A stretch of DNA of 64,000 nt from Ascarosepion bandense (Eukaryota; Mollusca; Cephalopoda; Sepiida; Sepiidae): positions 6,815,001 through 6,879,000 of the forward strand of contig JBBBDQ010000913.1 in assembly GCA_037127315.1 (NCBI GenBank), read 5' to 3'. A program made the position numbers and the translations under genes. The notes beneath the pieces are model-generated. The model worked only from the letters and a program-made list of their open reading frames with translations. It did not search any database and had not been told where the DNA came from. This document shows positions 29,690 through 40,553 of the stretch, piece by piece. Position 1 is the first letter of the stretch. Each line of letters starts with the position of its first letter.

Positions 29690-31606
29690 CTGTTGTTTGC
29701 TAATGGAATGAAACACCGTATAGCACCCCACAAGCTTGAGTGTAAAGACTGCTGTTGTTTGATAATAGAATGAAACAGCGTATAGCATCCCGCAAGTTTG
29801 AATGTAAAGACTGCTGTTGTTTGATAATAGAATGAAACAGCGTATAGCATCCCGCAAGTTTGACTGTAAAGACTACTGTTGTTTGATAATAGAAAGAAAC
29901 AGCGTATAGCATCCCGCAAGTTTGACTATAAAGACTGCTGTTGTTTGATAATAGAATGAAACAGCGTATAGCATCCCGCAAGTTTGACTGTAAAGACTGC
30001 TGTTGTTTGATAACAGAAAGAAACAGCGTATAGCATCCCGCAAGTTTGACTGTAAAATCTGTTGTTGTTTGCTAATAGAATGAAACAGCGTATAGCATCC
30101 CGCAAGTTTGACTGTAAAGACTGCTGTTGTTTGATAATAGAAAGAAACAGCGTATAGCATCCCGCAAGTTTGACTGTAGACTGCTGTTGTTTGATAATAG
30201 AAAGAAACAGCGTATATCATCCCGCAAGTTTGACTGGAAAGACTGCTGTTGTTTGATAATAGAAAGAAACAGCGTATAGCATCACGCAAGTTTGACTGTA
30301 AAGACTGCTGTTGTTTGATAATAGAATGAAACAGCGTATAGCATCCCGCAAGTTTGACTGTAAAGACTGCTGTTGTTTGATAATAGAAAGAAACAGCATA
30401 TAGCATCCCGCAAGTTTGACTGTAAAATCTGTTGTTGTTTGCTAATAGAATGAAACAGCGTATAGCATCCCGCAAGTTTGACTGTAAAGACTGCTGTTGT
30501 TTGATAATAGAAAGAAACAGCGTATAGCATCCCGCAAGTTTGACTGTAGACTGCTGTTGTTTGATAATAGAAAGAAACAGCGTATAGCATCCCGCAAGTT
30601 TGACTGGTAAAGACTGCTGTTGTTTGATAATAGAAAGAAACAGCGTATAGCATCACGCAAGTTTGACTGTAAAGACTGCTGTTGTTTGATAATAGAATGA
30701 AACAGCGTATAGCATCCCGCAAGTTTGACTGTAAAGACTGCTGTTGTTTGATAATAGAATGAAACAGCGTATAGCATCCCGCAAGTTTGACTGTAAAGAC
30801 TGCTGTTGTTTGATAATAGAAAGAAACAGCGTATAGCATCCCGCAAGTTTGACTGTAAAATCTGTTGTTGTTTGCTAATAGAATGAAACAGCGTATAGCA
30901 TCCCGCAAGTTTGACTGTAAAGACTGCTGTTGTTTGATAATAGAAAGAAACAGCGTATAGCATCCCGCAAGTTTGACTGTAGACTGCTGTTGTTTGATAA
31001 TAGAAAGAAACAGCGTATAGCATCCCGCAAGTTTGACTGTAAAGACTGCTGTTGTTTGATAATAGAAAGAAACAGCGTATAGCATCCCGCAAGTTTGACT
31101 GGAAAGACTGCTGTTGTTTGATAATAGAATGAAACAGCGTATAGCATCCCACAAGTTTCATTGTAAAAACAGTTGTTGTTTGCTAATAAAATGAAACAGC
31201 GTATAGCATTCTTCAAGATTGACTGTAAAGAGTGCTGTTGATAGCTAATAGAATGAAACAGCGTATAGCATCCCGAAAGTTTGACTCTAAAGACTGTTGT
31301 TGTTTGCTAATGGAATTAAACAGCCTTTTAGCATTCCGCAAGTTTGACTGTAAAATCTGTTGTTGTTTGCTAATAGAATGAAACAGCGTATAGCATCCTG
31401 CAAGTTTGACTGTAAAGACTGCTGTTCTTTGATAATAAAATGAAACAGCGTATAGCATGCTGAAAGTTGGATTGTAAAGACTGCTGTTGTGTGCTAATAG
31501 AATGAAACAGCGTATAGCATGCTGAAAGTTTGACTGGAAAGACTGCTGTTGTTTGCTCCTAGAATGAAACAGCGTATAGCATCCCGCAAGTTTGAATGTC
31601 AAGGCT
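29690..31606. repeat. 62-bp satellite array, ~31 copies with higher-order structure
   Basis: Unit 'gaaacagcgtatagcatccc', 'gcaagtttgactgtaaagac', 'tgctgttgtttgataatag'. Marker variants ('aaaatctgttgttgtttgct', a 4-bp shorter 'gactgtagactg' unit and 'catcacgcaag') recur in the same order starting near 30050, 30425 and 30850. So blocks of 6-7 units were duplicated. Right-end units (31160-31600) are more diverged. The minus strand lacks stops in all three frames over long stretches (for example 290 codons at 30282-31154), because the unit itself has none. Confidence 0.95.
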
Positions 31607-31639
31607 GTTGGCGGCTCTGCAAATGTGTGCTAAACAACA

Positions 31640-33210
31640 GCAAAACTTTCTCTTCTTCTTTAATCAATAAATTTGAGGTCCTCACAGCTACAGCGAAGAA
31701 GGCCATGTATTTTGCTCACAGATTCTCCACCAACTCCTTATTTGATTGTCTGGAGTATCCGCACCCAACTTCCAACCTAGAACTGAAGCTCAACTGAATG
31801 ACATTTACATTACTCACTCGCTGTTCTCTAACCTTATTTTAAAGCTTGACTCCCATAAGACGAGCGGACGTGACGGAATCTCAGTTATCGTCATGAAGAA
31901 ATGTGCCTCTGAACTCTGTTCTCTCAAAACTCTACAACTACTGCGTCTCTGCTTCTTGCTTCCCTGCCTGCTGGAAATCCTCCTCCGTGGATCCTGTATT
32001 TAAGAATTCTGGGGAACCCCCAGAATCTTCTAATTATCACCCTATCAGCCACTTACCGATTTTTGGCAAAGTGTTCGAGGTTATTATCAATTCTGAATTG
32101 GTTTAACATCTCACCGCCCACAGCCTATTCTCCGACAAACAGGATGGCTTCCGCTTCGCCCGGTTTACCGCTGATTTTTTGACGACCATCACAGAGTACA
32201 TATACAAAGCTATCGATAAGAACGGCGAAAATCGAGCTGTTGCTCTGGATATCTCCAAAGCATTTGGCAAAGCATTGGACCTCCAATATTTGGTGGACTG
32301 GCGTAAGAAATGGATCGTAAATTTTAATGCTTCCAAAACAAAGCTGCTATTCTTTGATCACTACAGACAATCGCTTCTACACCCACTATGAGCATGGATC
32401 AGGCTAGTCTCCCTGAAAACAATACACTGCGCCTACTTGGCCTCACTCTCTCAGCCGACCCCAAGTGGAACAAATACATTGAATCAATAGCTAAATCTAC
32501 AGCTAGGAAGTTTGGGTCACTGTGTCGGTCCAGGAAGTTTTTTCTCGTTTGAATCCATCTTTCACATACACAAATCTACCGTCCGCCCGTGCATTGAATA
32601 CTGTTGTCACATCTAGTCGGGCGCTCCTGCTATTCATCTCCGGGTTCTCGACAAAATCCAAAGAAGAATCTGCAATGTAATCGATTCCAACCTGGCAGCT
32701 CAACTGCAGTCACTTTCTCACTGAGGAGATGCGTCTTACCTCTGTTTCTGTACTTTCACGGCTTCTACCCCGACGAGCTAAGCTCCCTGGTCCCACCCTG
32801 CACGAATTTACTTTAGCTACTAGACTAGATCCGACCATTTTACAGTGAAAACAATTAAATATAACCGCAAATTCTACTCCATCAGTTTCTTTTCTCGCAC
32901 TTTCCGCCTGTGGAACTCTCTTCAGTATACTTACTTTCTTGATAGCTACAATCTCTAAGTTTAAATAGAACGTCAACTGTCATTTCTTACCTTGACTCCC
33001 ATCCTTTCTACTACACCTTCTGTATTTTGTTCTACTCCCTTTCTGCTTTTACTCTCACGCAGCTTTCTTCACACCAGTGTTCCCATCCTTATCTTACTCA
33101 CTCTCCGACACCCCACTGTGACCTGTTCCTCTTTTTCTTCACTCGCCGCTTATGTAACCCCCTGCGCACCAATGGCAATACTGACTTGCTTTGGGGTGAA
33201 ACGTTTATAA
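31640..33210 (+). pseudogene. LINE-A, longest copy: RT with internal deletion through 3' tail
   Basis: RT fingers 'LDSHKTSGRDGISVIVMKKC' (31835-31915), then PVFKNSGEPPESSNYHPIS, QDGFRFARFTADFL and palm motif A VALDISKAFG (about 32240-32270). The frame then jumps to VDWRKKWIVNFNASKTKLLF (about 32295-32355), so the segment with the YADD box is deleted. RPCIEYCC and IQRRICNVI follow, then SFFSRTFRLWNSL and a 3' UTR ending 'ttggggtgaaacg' (33190-33207). Several stops. It is a jockey/CR1-superfamily LINE by these motifs. Confidence 0.85.
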
Positions 33211-33389
33211 AAAGATGATCAACTGTCTGAGAATATCCCAAGCGAATTGAGAAAACTCACAAAGAGGGGATTTGCATTCTTCATTTAGTTTTGCATGGGA
33301 ACAAAACACGCCCTAACCCTCATCTGCAGCAGTCTTTTCACCAGGGACACCGACCTTTCATTTTCACACCGCACTGTTGCAGGTGATGA

Positions 33390-33592
33390 TTTTGTATGGA
33401 TATCGGCACGGAATGAGAACCCGATTCGAATTCCAGCTGAATTCGCCGTATTTATTCATGCGCAAATAACTTAGGTAAGGCTATAGAACCCAATCTGTCC
33501 TGTTATTTAACCCATAACTGGGGGGAGAGACGGATTAATATCTTTACCGATGTTATTTGTGCATAAGTCAATGCAAGTGAAGATTTTTAGGA
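33390..33592. mobile_element. SINE-A fragments in head-to-head orientation
   Basis: 33397-33470 (+) carries the head ('ggatatcggcacgg', 'attcgaattccagc'). 33471-33592 (-) carries a body piece ('tagaacccaatctgtcctg', 'cggattaata'). An inversion or double insertion. Confidence 0.65.
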
Positions 33593-33757
33593 TATGTTTG
33601 AATGAATAGGATCTGTATTCTTTATAAGACATCAGTTTGTAGACCTAGTTTCATTGGCGTATTTTTCTAAAAAAAATTATATCGTGAGTCAAATGTATTG
33701 CTGGTAAAATCTCTTTTTTCAGTATTTGTCTATATTTCTGAGATGAGGTAGTATTAT
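33586..33757 (-). repeat. Family V/SINE-D 3' fragment
   Basis: Nearly identical to 46362-46505 ('ggatatgtttgaatgaatag', 'gtagacctagtttcattggc', 'ttctgagatgag.tagt'). Confidence 0.7.
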
Positions 33758-33785
33758 TTAACCCATAATTGGAGGGAAGAGACGG

Positions 33786-34268
33786 ATTACGTTGTGGTGC
33801 AGTGGATCGGAAGTACGTTGTGTTGTAGTGGAACGAGATTTAAATCGGGGAGCCGAGTTTGAATTTCAGTTGAATTCATCCCCTTGGGAAAGGTATTAAT
33901 CCATCTCTTCCCTCCAGTTATGGGTTAATTAACAGGACAGATTGGGTTCTATAGCCTTGGTGGTCAACCAATCTACCGGAGAAAGTATTGGCAACCTACT
34001 GCGGGATAATCTTCTGTCCAGTCAGTCATGTCTCTTTCGAGACATGATTGCCCATGCGTGTAACACGTATGACACTTAACTGACTGACTGAAGGTTTTAA
34101 TCAACGTCTTCTTTCTCCAGCTATGGCTTGAATAGCAGAACAGATTGAGTTCTAGGTTGGTAACCCGTCTACTGCAGAAAGAAATGGCAACCTACTGCGG
34201 GAAAAATTCTTCCTAGTCAGTCATGTTTCAAAATAGACATGATCGTCCAAGCCTGTATCACGTAAGTG
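33786..34268 (+). mobile_element. SINE-A copy with scrambled head plus second headless body
   Basis: 33786-34085: the head is duplicated or damaged ('gttgtggtgcagtggatcgg', 'gttgtgttgtagtgg'), the body and tail complete. 34087-34268 is another body ('ccagctatggcttgaatag' to 'gcctgtatcacgta'). A third case of a headless SINE-A following a headed one. Confidence 0.75.
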
Positions 34269-34364
34269 ATATATGCAAAATATGAAAGGACGATAAGAAT
34301 GAGAAGCCAGTTCTAATACCAAGATAAGAACAATATCGATGAAAATCATTCATTTGAGCGACAG

Positions 34365-34480
34365 TGGACATACACGATGTTGTCCATTACGAGCTAATGA
34401 AATACGAAAGGCCCATCACTGTAGACGTTTATTGCCAGCAACTTGTTCGGATAAAGAAAATATTACATCATGATTATTCA
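34365..34480 (+). pseudogene. Mariner transposase fragment
   Basis: One frame reads DVVHYELMKYERPITVDVYC, followed by QQLVRIKKI. This matches the mariner block WDxxGxVHYELLxxGxTITxxxYCQQLxxL. No ends visible. Short remnant. Confidence 0.65.
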
Positions 34481-34679
34481 GCATTCGTAAGCATTTCCTA
34501 ACATGACTATGCAAGGGCACTCTACACAAAACAAATCCAATAATTTTTTAAATATTTTATTAAATTGTTTGCAGCATACCCGCTTGAAGGCAGAAATAAA
34601 AGAGTTCAATTTAGCCACCATTTTTAGAATGAAAAAAAAATAGCTTCATCAAACTGACTATAAAATCATCAAATTATTT

Positions 34680-35111
34680 AAGCCTATCAATCTGTTCACA
34701 CTCGTTCCTGGTGTTTTGAACAAAAAGTAGATGTTTATTTCTTGTTTCCTATTGAGAATTAGGTTTCTGGGTTTTGCTAAAATCTCCTATAGCTCTATAT
34801 TTGTAACATTTCTGCCTAAACTCTGAAATATAATTGACAAATTATTTGTTTTTTCTTCTCTTCAGTAGGAGCAGATAGGTTCGCTTATCACCATGTTGAC
34901 TCTATCTCCCGGTTTTTGAACAGGAGTACAGGTTTATTCCCTATTTCTTTTCAGTATTTTTTTCTAAAGTCTACTTCCACTTTATACTTTTAACGTCTCC
35001 GCCTGAACTCTTAAATATTATTTAATAATTATTTTTTTCTTCTCTTCAATAAAAGTAGATGGGTTCGCCTATCAGACTGTTCATACTCCTCCCTAGAGTT
35101 TGGAGCAAGAG
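34680..35111 (+). repeat. Satellite S array, left part
   Basis: Units of about 185-200 bp starting near 34682, 34884 and 35067, each with 'cctatca.....gttca/gac', 'gtttattcc.tgtttc' and 'tctgcctgaactctgaaat'. The array is interrupted by an RTE fragment and then by a Helitron. Confidence 0.75.
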
Positions 35112-35463
35112 TCTTCTTCTTCTTTATGTGCTGTGCCCCTTCAGGTTGTAAGCGATCATGAACTACCACTTGTCCCTGTCTCTTGTCGCTCTTAATATCT
35201 TTCCTCTTGGTATCGCTCTCAAACCCCGCTCTGCCATCCATTTGCTCAAGCCTATCAAATATGTCTCGCGCTGCTTTCTCCTGTCTCTCTTTCCTTCTAT
35301 CCGCCCTGTGAGTAATAGATTCTCCAGACCCTTTTTCCTCATTACGTGCCCCAGGAACCTCAGCTGTCTCTTCCTGATGAGTTTTCTTCTCGTCTGCATC
35401 CTCTCTGACATTTCGTCGTTGCTCACGTGCTCGGTCCATTGTATCCTCAGCATCTTTAACTTA
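35112..35463 (-). pseudogene. RTE-like LINE C-terminus inserted in satellite S
   Basis: Minus-strand reading MLRIQWTEHVSNDEMSERM, then LIRKRQLRFLGHVMRKKGLE, LLLTGRIEGKRDRRKQRE and YLIGLSKWMAERG. It is the best preserved RTE tail in the window, with one long open frame at 35163-35453. It is 5'-truncated. Confidence 0.85.
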
Positions 35464-35551
35464 CCATCCCAGGTTTTTTTTATCAGTAGTAGAGGTTTAT
35501 TCCTTGTTTTCTATTTAGGATTAGGTTTCCGGGTCTTGCTAAAATCTACTA
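35464..35551 (+). repeat. Satellite S unit between RTE fragment and Helitron
   Basis: 'tcagtagtagaggtttattc' then 'ggattaggtttccgggtctt' match 34715-34790. The unit is broken at 35551 by the Helitron and continues at 36290. Confidence 0.75.
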
Positions 35552-36289
35552 TCTAATCTAAACTTATTTATAAATAGAACTTTGTCTGTGTGTGTGTGTG
35601 TGTGTGTGTCTGTGTGTCTGTTCGTTACCTATAGACTCCGAAACAGCTGAACTGATTTTCTTGAAAATTTACACAGTTGTACTATAAGCGTCTGCGAGTG
35701 TTCTTAGCTAGCTTTTGTGTCGAGCTACCCCCGATAAATATCGAAAATCGATAATCGAAAAAATCGGGTTATAGAAGAAGTGGTCCGATTTTAATAAAAT
35801 TTGATACACTCATAGACAAAAACATAAGAAACGATATTCAGAAGTTTCAAGGTTGCAGTTCTTACAATACTGCAGAAAATCGATAATATATATATATAAA
35901 AGGCAAGAAGTTTGTGTGTGTGTCTGTTTATCTGCCTGTATGTCTGTATTTTTTTCAGCCCTTTTATTTTAGTTTTTGCTTCGGGTTTGGCTCTAATTCG
36001 GTATAATAGTAGTTCTTAGTCTCTGCCATGATACCATTTACTCAGAGGACTTATTTAGCCTTCAAAATTCAGTTTACGACGAAAAAAAACTTGTTTGATA
36101 TCGATACCGGGAAATCAAAATTTGACTTACATCCATTCGTTTTACTTTCAGTCTACGGTTTTGCTTTAACTGGAAACAACTATTGCTTTTTAGTCTTTCG
36201 TGCCAACGTCCAAAGAGTCTGAGCTCCAGGACCATGGATTAGTTTTAAAGCTTTCATTATACCCGAGCAACACCGGTCTATATTGTTAG
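35552..36289 (+). mobile_element. Non-autonomous Helitron with clean A|T insertion site
   Basis: Starts TCTAATCTAAAC and ends with a hairpin-like 'cccgagcaacaccgg', then TTAG (family CTAG). Joining the flanks gives ...ctacta|taattctat..., continuous with the satellite S unit seen at 34785-34805. So it inserted between A and T without duplication. The right half (from about 35890) is the second subtype, beginning 'tatataaaaggcaagaag', also seen at 52706-53101. Confidence 0.85.
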
Positions 36290-36430
36290 TAATTCTATAT
36301 TTGCAACATTTCTGCCTGAACTCTGAAATGTGATTTACAAATTATTTATTTTTTCTTCTTTTTAATAGGAGTAGAGAGGTTCGCCTATCACCGTATTCAA
36401 AGTTCTCTCCGGTCTTTTGAAAAAGATAAG
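36290..36430 (+). repeat. Satellite S array, right part
   Basis: 'tctatatttgcaacatttct' to 'ggttcgcctatcaccgtatt', continuing the unit interrupted at 35551. Confidence 0.7.
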
Positions 36431-36625
36431 TTAACCGTTAACCTTCTTGCATAGCCATTCCCATTTCACTTCTTGCCTTTTCTTACGCTCATTCAATACA
36501 GTAACTCTTACCTTGGGTGGCTCTTGGGTCTTGTATTTCGTGGACATTAACATAAAACAAATTTTTCTAATGAAGTATGGATGCTGATTGAATGACAACA
36601 CGAAACTAGAATCTTCATTATTTCA

Positions 36626-36927
36626 CAGTCAGTCAGTTAAGTGCCATACGTGATACACGCTCGGACGATCATGTCTCGAAAGAGACATGACTGACTGGGC
36701 AGAAGATTATCCCGCAGTAGGTTGCCATTGCTTTCTGCGGTAGACTGGTTGCCAACCAACGCTATGGAACCCAATCTGTCCTAATATTTAACCTATAACA
36801 TGAAGGGATATACGGATTAATACCTTTCCCAAGGGTATTTGCGCGTAAGTGAATACAATGAATTCAGCTGGAATTCGAACTCGGCTCCCCGATTTCTCGT
36901 TCCGAGCCGATATCCAATGCACCACAA
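36626..36927 (-). mobile_element. SINE-A, full-length
   Basis: Complete reverse copy: tail 'cagtcagtcagttaagtgcc', hairpin, B box ggaattcgaactcgg, A box ccaatgcaccac. Confidence 0.88.
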
Positions 36928-37439
36928 ATTTTATTAAACTCGTGACTCGTCAGTCATTTACTCTCAGCCAGTCATGGTATGCGGCTCCATAGAGGCCTTA
37001 ACCGAAAGTCATCCTTACATTTTTTTGTCTGTGATGTCTAAGAGACCACGCCTCTTGTCTTGAGTGCTTGTTTATATATCTGCATTTATTTTTACTTTTC
37101 TTAAGCTGCTACAATATCATTCAGTAACCTTCTGCATTGGAAAACTCTTGGACCTTGTATTGGTCCAAACATTAGTATTAGTAAATATATTAAACAATAG
37201 TTCAAACGCCCCATTTATTCATTTTAAGGACAATTTACGATTCTGTTTTCTATGTTAAACGTAAAAAAATCTAGAAGAGAAGTTTAAGAGGTTGGAACAA
37301 AAGTTGGCTTACACTACTCGGTATGCACTTCACATTAAAAAAACATTTTATTACATTTATTTGTTACAATAATATTTATTAAAAACTGTTTATGTACATT
37401 TGTTTAACACTTTACGGACAATTATTTTAGCACAGTTTA
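36928..37439. other. No feature recognised
   Basis: AT-rich spacer. Its right end may include the 3' flank of the transposase relic. Confidence 0.35.
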
Positions 37440-38340
37440 ATTTCTTAAATGCTCAAAATGTCCTTCTTCAACATTGTTATATTTCTGGAACTTCTCCAGA
37501 ATATTATGATAGAGAGTACGGCACAAATCCCGACATACATTAATTATAATTTCAATAAATACTTCTGAGATGTCCTTTTTAATTCGTCCATATTTTCGTT
37601 TTATAAAACACCCGGTTCACACTCCACCCACGTCTATTGAACAGGTGTAGAGGCTCATCCCTTGTTCCATGTTTAGGATGTGGTTTCCGGTTTTCTCTTT
37701 TCCAATTTTCTCACTTTTTTTTTCAATTGGAGTAGATAGACCTATCTATCGCCCGGTTCACACTCCACCCACGTCTATTGAACAGGTGAAGAGGCTCATC
37801 CCTTGTTTCCTGTTTAGGATGCGGTTTCCAGTTTTCTCTTTTCCAATCTTCTCACTTTTTTTTCAATTGGAGTAGATAGACCTATCTATCGCCCGGTTCA
37901 CACTCCACCCACGTCTATTGAACAGGTTAAGAGGCTCATCCCTTGTTCCCTGTTTAGGATGTGGTTTCCGGCTTTCTCTTTTCCAATCTTTTCACTCTTA
38001 CGTAGCCTCCTGCACATCAGTGGCGTTACCGCCTTGCTCGGGGTGATATGATTAAAAAAAAAAACAAAAAAAAAACAAACAAACAAACTTGTTCACTACA
38101 ACCGCCCCCTCCAAGAAATTAATTGGTGTTAGGTCAGGTGAACGTGGTGGCCATTCGATGTTGCCCTTTCTTCCGAACCAATGCTGTGGAAAGTTTTGGT
38201 TATGGTAGTCCCTTATTGCCAAAAAATGATGGGAAGGTGATCCATCTTGCTGAAAGAACAGTCCGGCAAAATTAGCTCTAAAACGTGAAACAAATAGTTA
38301 AACATATGTAAGCCTACTTTTGGCCCTTTTGTTTACAAGA
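37440..38340 (-). pseudogene. DDE_3/Tc1-superfamily transposase C-terminus, split by insertion
   Basis: Minus strand: 38340-38088 reads LFQQDGSPSHHFLAIRDYH, then IEWPPRSPDLTPINFLEG. The QQDG and RSPDL catalytic surrounds are typical of arthropod-type IS630/Tc1-related transposases. 37605-37440 continues RIKKDISEVFIEIIINVCRD and ends VEEGHFEHLRN, then stop. The two parts are separated by a satellite-S/LINE-tail element at 37606-38087. Upstream exons or the N-terminus were not found. Confidence 0.78.
37606..38087 (+). mobile_element. LINE-tailed satellite element: 140-bp S units plus LINE-A 3' tail and poly-A
   Basis: About 2.7 tandem units of 140-141 bp (cccggttcacactccaccc at 37611, 37752 and 37892) run directly into the LINE-A tail 'gtagcctcctgcacatcagt..gccttgctcggggtg', ending gatta(A)n plus (AAAC)n at 38051-38085. 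It lies inside a transposase gene, so the composite moved as a unit, presumably by LINE-A machinery. A single-unit version is at 54146-54346. Confidence 0.8.
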
Positions 38341-38467
38341 GGCGTCGATTACGAAATAAGGTAATTTCTGTAATGACAGCCTTCCTCATATCTGTAGTCG
38401 TCAATTTTTATTTTAGTAGCAGGGTGGTTATCAGTCCGGAATACGGTATGATCAAACTGAATTTGAA

Positions 38468-38850
38468 TTCCATTTTAATTTAATTTTTTAATAATTTCAC
38501 TGCAAGCAAGGCAGTACAGCCACTGTTGCGCAGGGGGCTACATAAGTGGAGAGTAAATGGTTGCAAAGGAGGAGAGCGAAGAGAAAGAGGAACCGATTAA
38601 AGGGGATGTCAGAGAATGGATACGAGAAGGATGGGAATATTGGTGTGAAGAGAGTTGCGTGAGAGTAGAGTAAAAAAGGGAGAAGGATAAGATTAAGGGT
38701 TGTTCGGGAAAGAATAAGAGAAGTATGGAAGTCAGCTACTGAGAGGATAAGAAAATTAAATTAAAAAGCGGGATTGTTTGGGGTCAGGAATGGAAGTCAA
38801 CCATTCTAAGAAAAAGACAACTGAATTCTAAACTGTGAATTAGGCAATGG
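38468..38850 (-). pseudogene. LINE-A 3' end
   Basis: Reverse tail ('aataatttcactgcaagcaa', 'gttgcgcagggggctacat') followed by 3' UTR. Coding part short or absent. Confidence 0.7.
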
Positions 38851-38870
38851 TAAATCCCCCACCCCGGCTA

Positions 38871-39142
38871 GTCTTCGGCTATATTGTATTGAATACACCG
38901 GTTCCCGTCCGGTCACCGAAGTTAAGCAACATCGAGCCTGGTCAGTACTTAAATGGGTGACCATTTGGGAATACCAGGTGCTGTAAACGTAAGGACCAAG
39001 AATGGTCCACCGGTCCTCCAGGTTTGGGGGTTGGGTGCAGTGCTAACAACCCTGCCTCGTAAAAAACAGTTTGTTACAGAAAAAGCAACAAAAAGTGGCT
39101 GCCCTATGCACCATCTTGGTGTGATGGATAAATGATGATGAT
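38871..39142 (+). mobile_element. SINE with 5S-rRNA-derived head
   Basis: 38871-38988 is a 5S rRNA-like sequence: 'tgaatacaccggttcccgtc', 'gttaagcaacatcgagcctg', 'gtcagtacttaaatgggtga'. The internal control region (aagttaagcaac ... gggtgacc) is retained. The body 39000-39110 ('aaggaccaagaatggtccac', 'aacaaccctgcctcg', 'ccatcttggtgtgatgg') ends in (atg)n. A second, reverse, 5'-truncated copy is at 57175-57386. It is a SINE3-type element, not an rRNA gene. Confidence 0.85.
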
Positions 39143-39315
39143 GAAATCACCCCGCTATCGTTTCTAAGTATGCATGACATTTTACCGATAATTTCTCAAA
39201 AGAATTGTAAATTTTACAACTGGGGAAATGGAAACACCGAGTGTTTTCAGTTTCACAATATTAACAAGACATCCTTGTAAATGTTTTCTTAGGATATCGC
39301 ATTATTTTTCTTTGA

Positions 39316-39985
39316 ATTATTTTACCCCAAGCAAAGCTGGAATGTCACTAGTACGCAGGGGTTACAGGGAGTGAAAGTAAAAGAGAAGACTGAATATAGC
39401 GGGGGTTGAGGAAACGATAAAAGATGGCCGGGGTTCAAGAAGATAGAAGATGACGATTGACGTTGCATTTAAATTTTTGAAGCAAGTAAACGGGAGGGAG
39501 ATCCACAGGTGGGAAGTGCGAGAAAAGAAACTGTAGGAGTAGAAGTGGTAGTTGCATTTAGCTATTTCAGTTGTAAGCAGGTATGAACTAGATGCACACC
39601 TGGAAAAAGCTCGTTGGAGCAGTTGCCATGAAAATATTTGTAGAAAAGGGAGCAGCAACGTCTCGTCGGTGAGAAAGTGACTGGAATCGAGATGCCAAGT
39701 CAGGATCGAATACATTACAGATCCTTTGGATTTTGTCAAGAACCTCGAGATGAGAAGCAAGAACACCCAACCAGATATACCGGCATATTCGATGCATGGG
39801 CGAATGGTAGATTTGTAAATGTGTAAGATGGATCCTGGCAAGAAAAATCTTCTGGCACGACACAGTGACCCAACTTTCCTTGCAGTAGATACAACTATTG
39901 ATTCGATGTAGTCACTCCATTTCAAGTCAATTGAAGACGTGAGGCCAAGGAAGTGCAGTCTGTTTATCTTCTGGATTCTAGCATC
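39316..39985 (-). pseudogene. LINE-A C-terminus and 3' tail
   Basis: The minus-strand frame 39925-39362 is open for 187 codons: KWSDYIESIVVSTARKVGSL, then IYKSTIRPCIEYAG (with a frameshifted middle), SYSFFSRTSHLWISLPFTCF and KNLNATSIVIF. It then runs into a 3' UTR ending 'ttattttaccccaagcaa' in plus orientation. One of the best coding remnants of LINE-A. Confidence 0.8.
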
Positions 39986-40000
39986 AGTCAGGCTGATCAG

Positions 40001-40553
40001 TCAGTCAGGTAAGTGCCATACGGGATACACGCTTGGGCGACCATCTATCTTTCAATCTATGACTGACTAGGTAGAAGATTTTCCTGCAATAGGTTGCCAT
40101 TTCTTTCTGAAGTAGACTTGTTACCAAACAAAGCTATAGAACCAAATCTGTCCGTAGCTGGAGAGAGAAGATATGGTTTATTACACTATCCGGAGTATTG
40201 TCTTTGCTGCCATGTTTATGACGTTTCGGCCGTTGTATGCGGCAGCCTTCTTCAGGTACTAGCCGAACCCTTTTTTACGATCACTGGGGTATATCATTCT
40301 CATTCCATATGCGAAGCGACTTCTGGTAACCATGAATTATCTCCCTTTAACTTAACTCTCAAAGACACATGACCCAGTAGATATAGACGTTCGTTAGTTG
40401 CAGTGACTTGACCCAAAGAGCTGTGAGTTCAATACCAGGCTACAGCAGCGGTGAACAAATAACTTAGAGAGTGAATGCAACGAATTCAACTGGAATTCGA
40501 ATTCGTCTCTCTGATTTCTCATTCCGAACCGATATCCATTGCACCACAACGCA
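40001..40553 (-). mobile_element. SINE-A interrupted by a SINE-D/V piece
   Basis: Tail and body at 40001-40150 (hairpin damaged), head at 40456-40553. Between, 40160-40455 holds SINE-D sequence: 'gacgtttcggccgttg', 'agccttcttcaggtactag', then a tRNA-like head in the opposite direction ('gttagttgcagtgacttgac', 'gagttcaataccagg'). Confidence 0.75.

Noticed and set aside
29690..31606. CRISPR array
   Set aside because: Contiguous 62-bp tandem units without unique spacers, in a eukaryotic context.
38871..38988. Functional 5S rRNA gene
   Set aside because: Several changes from 5S rRNA, no T-run terminator, and a SINE body with (atg)n tail directly follows.
38953..39135. Open frame inside the 5S-headed SINE
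   Set aside because: Lies across the 5S-derived and SINE body sequence; no protein expected.
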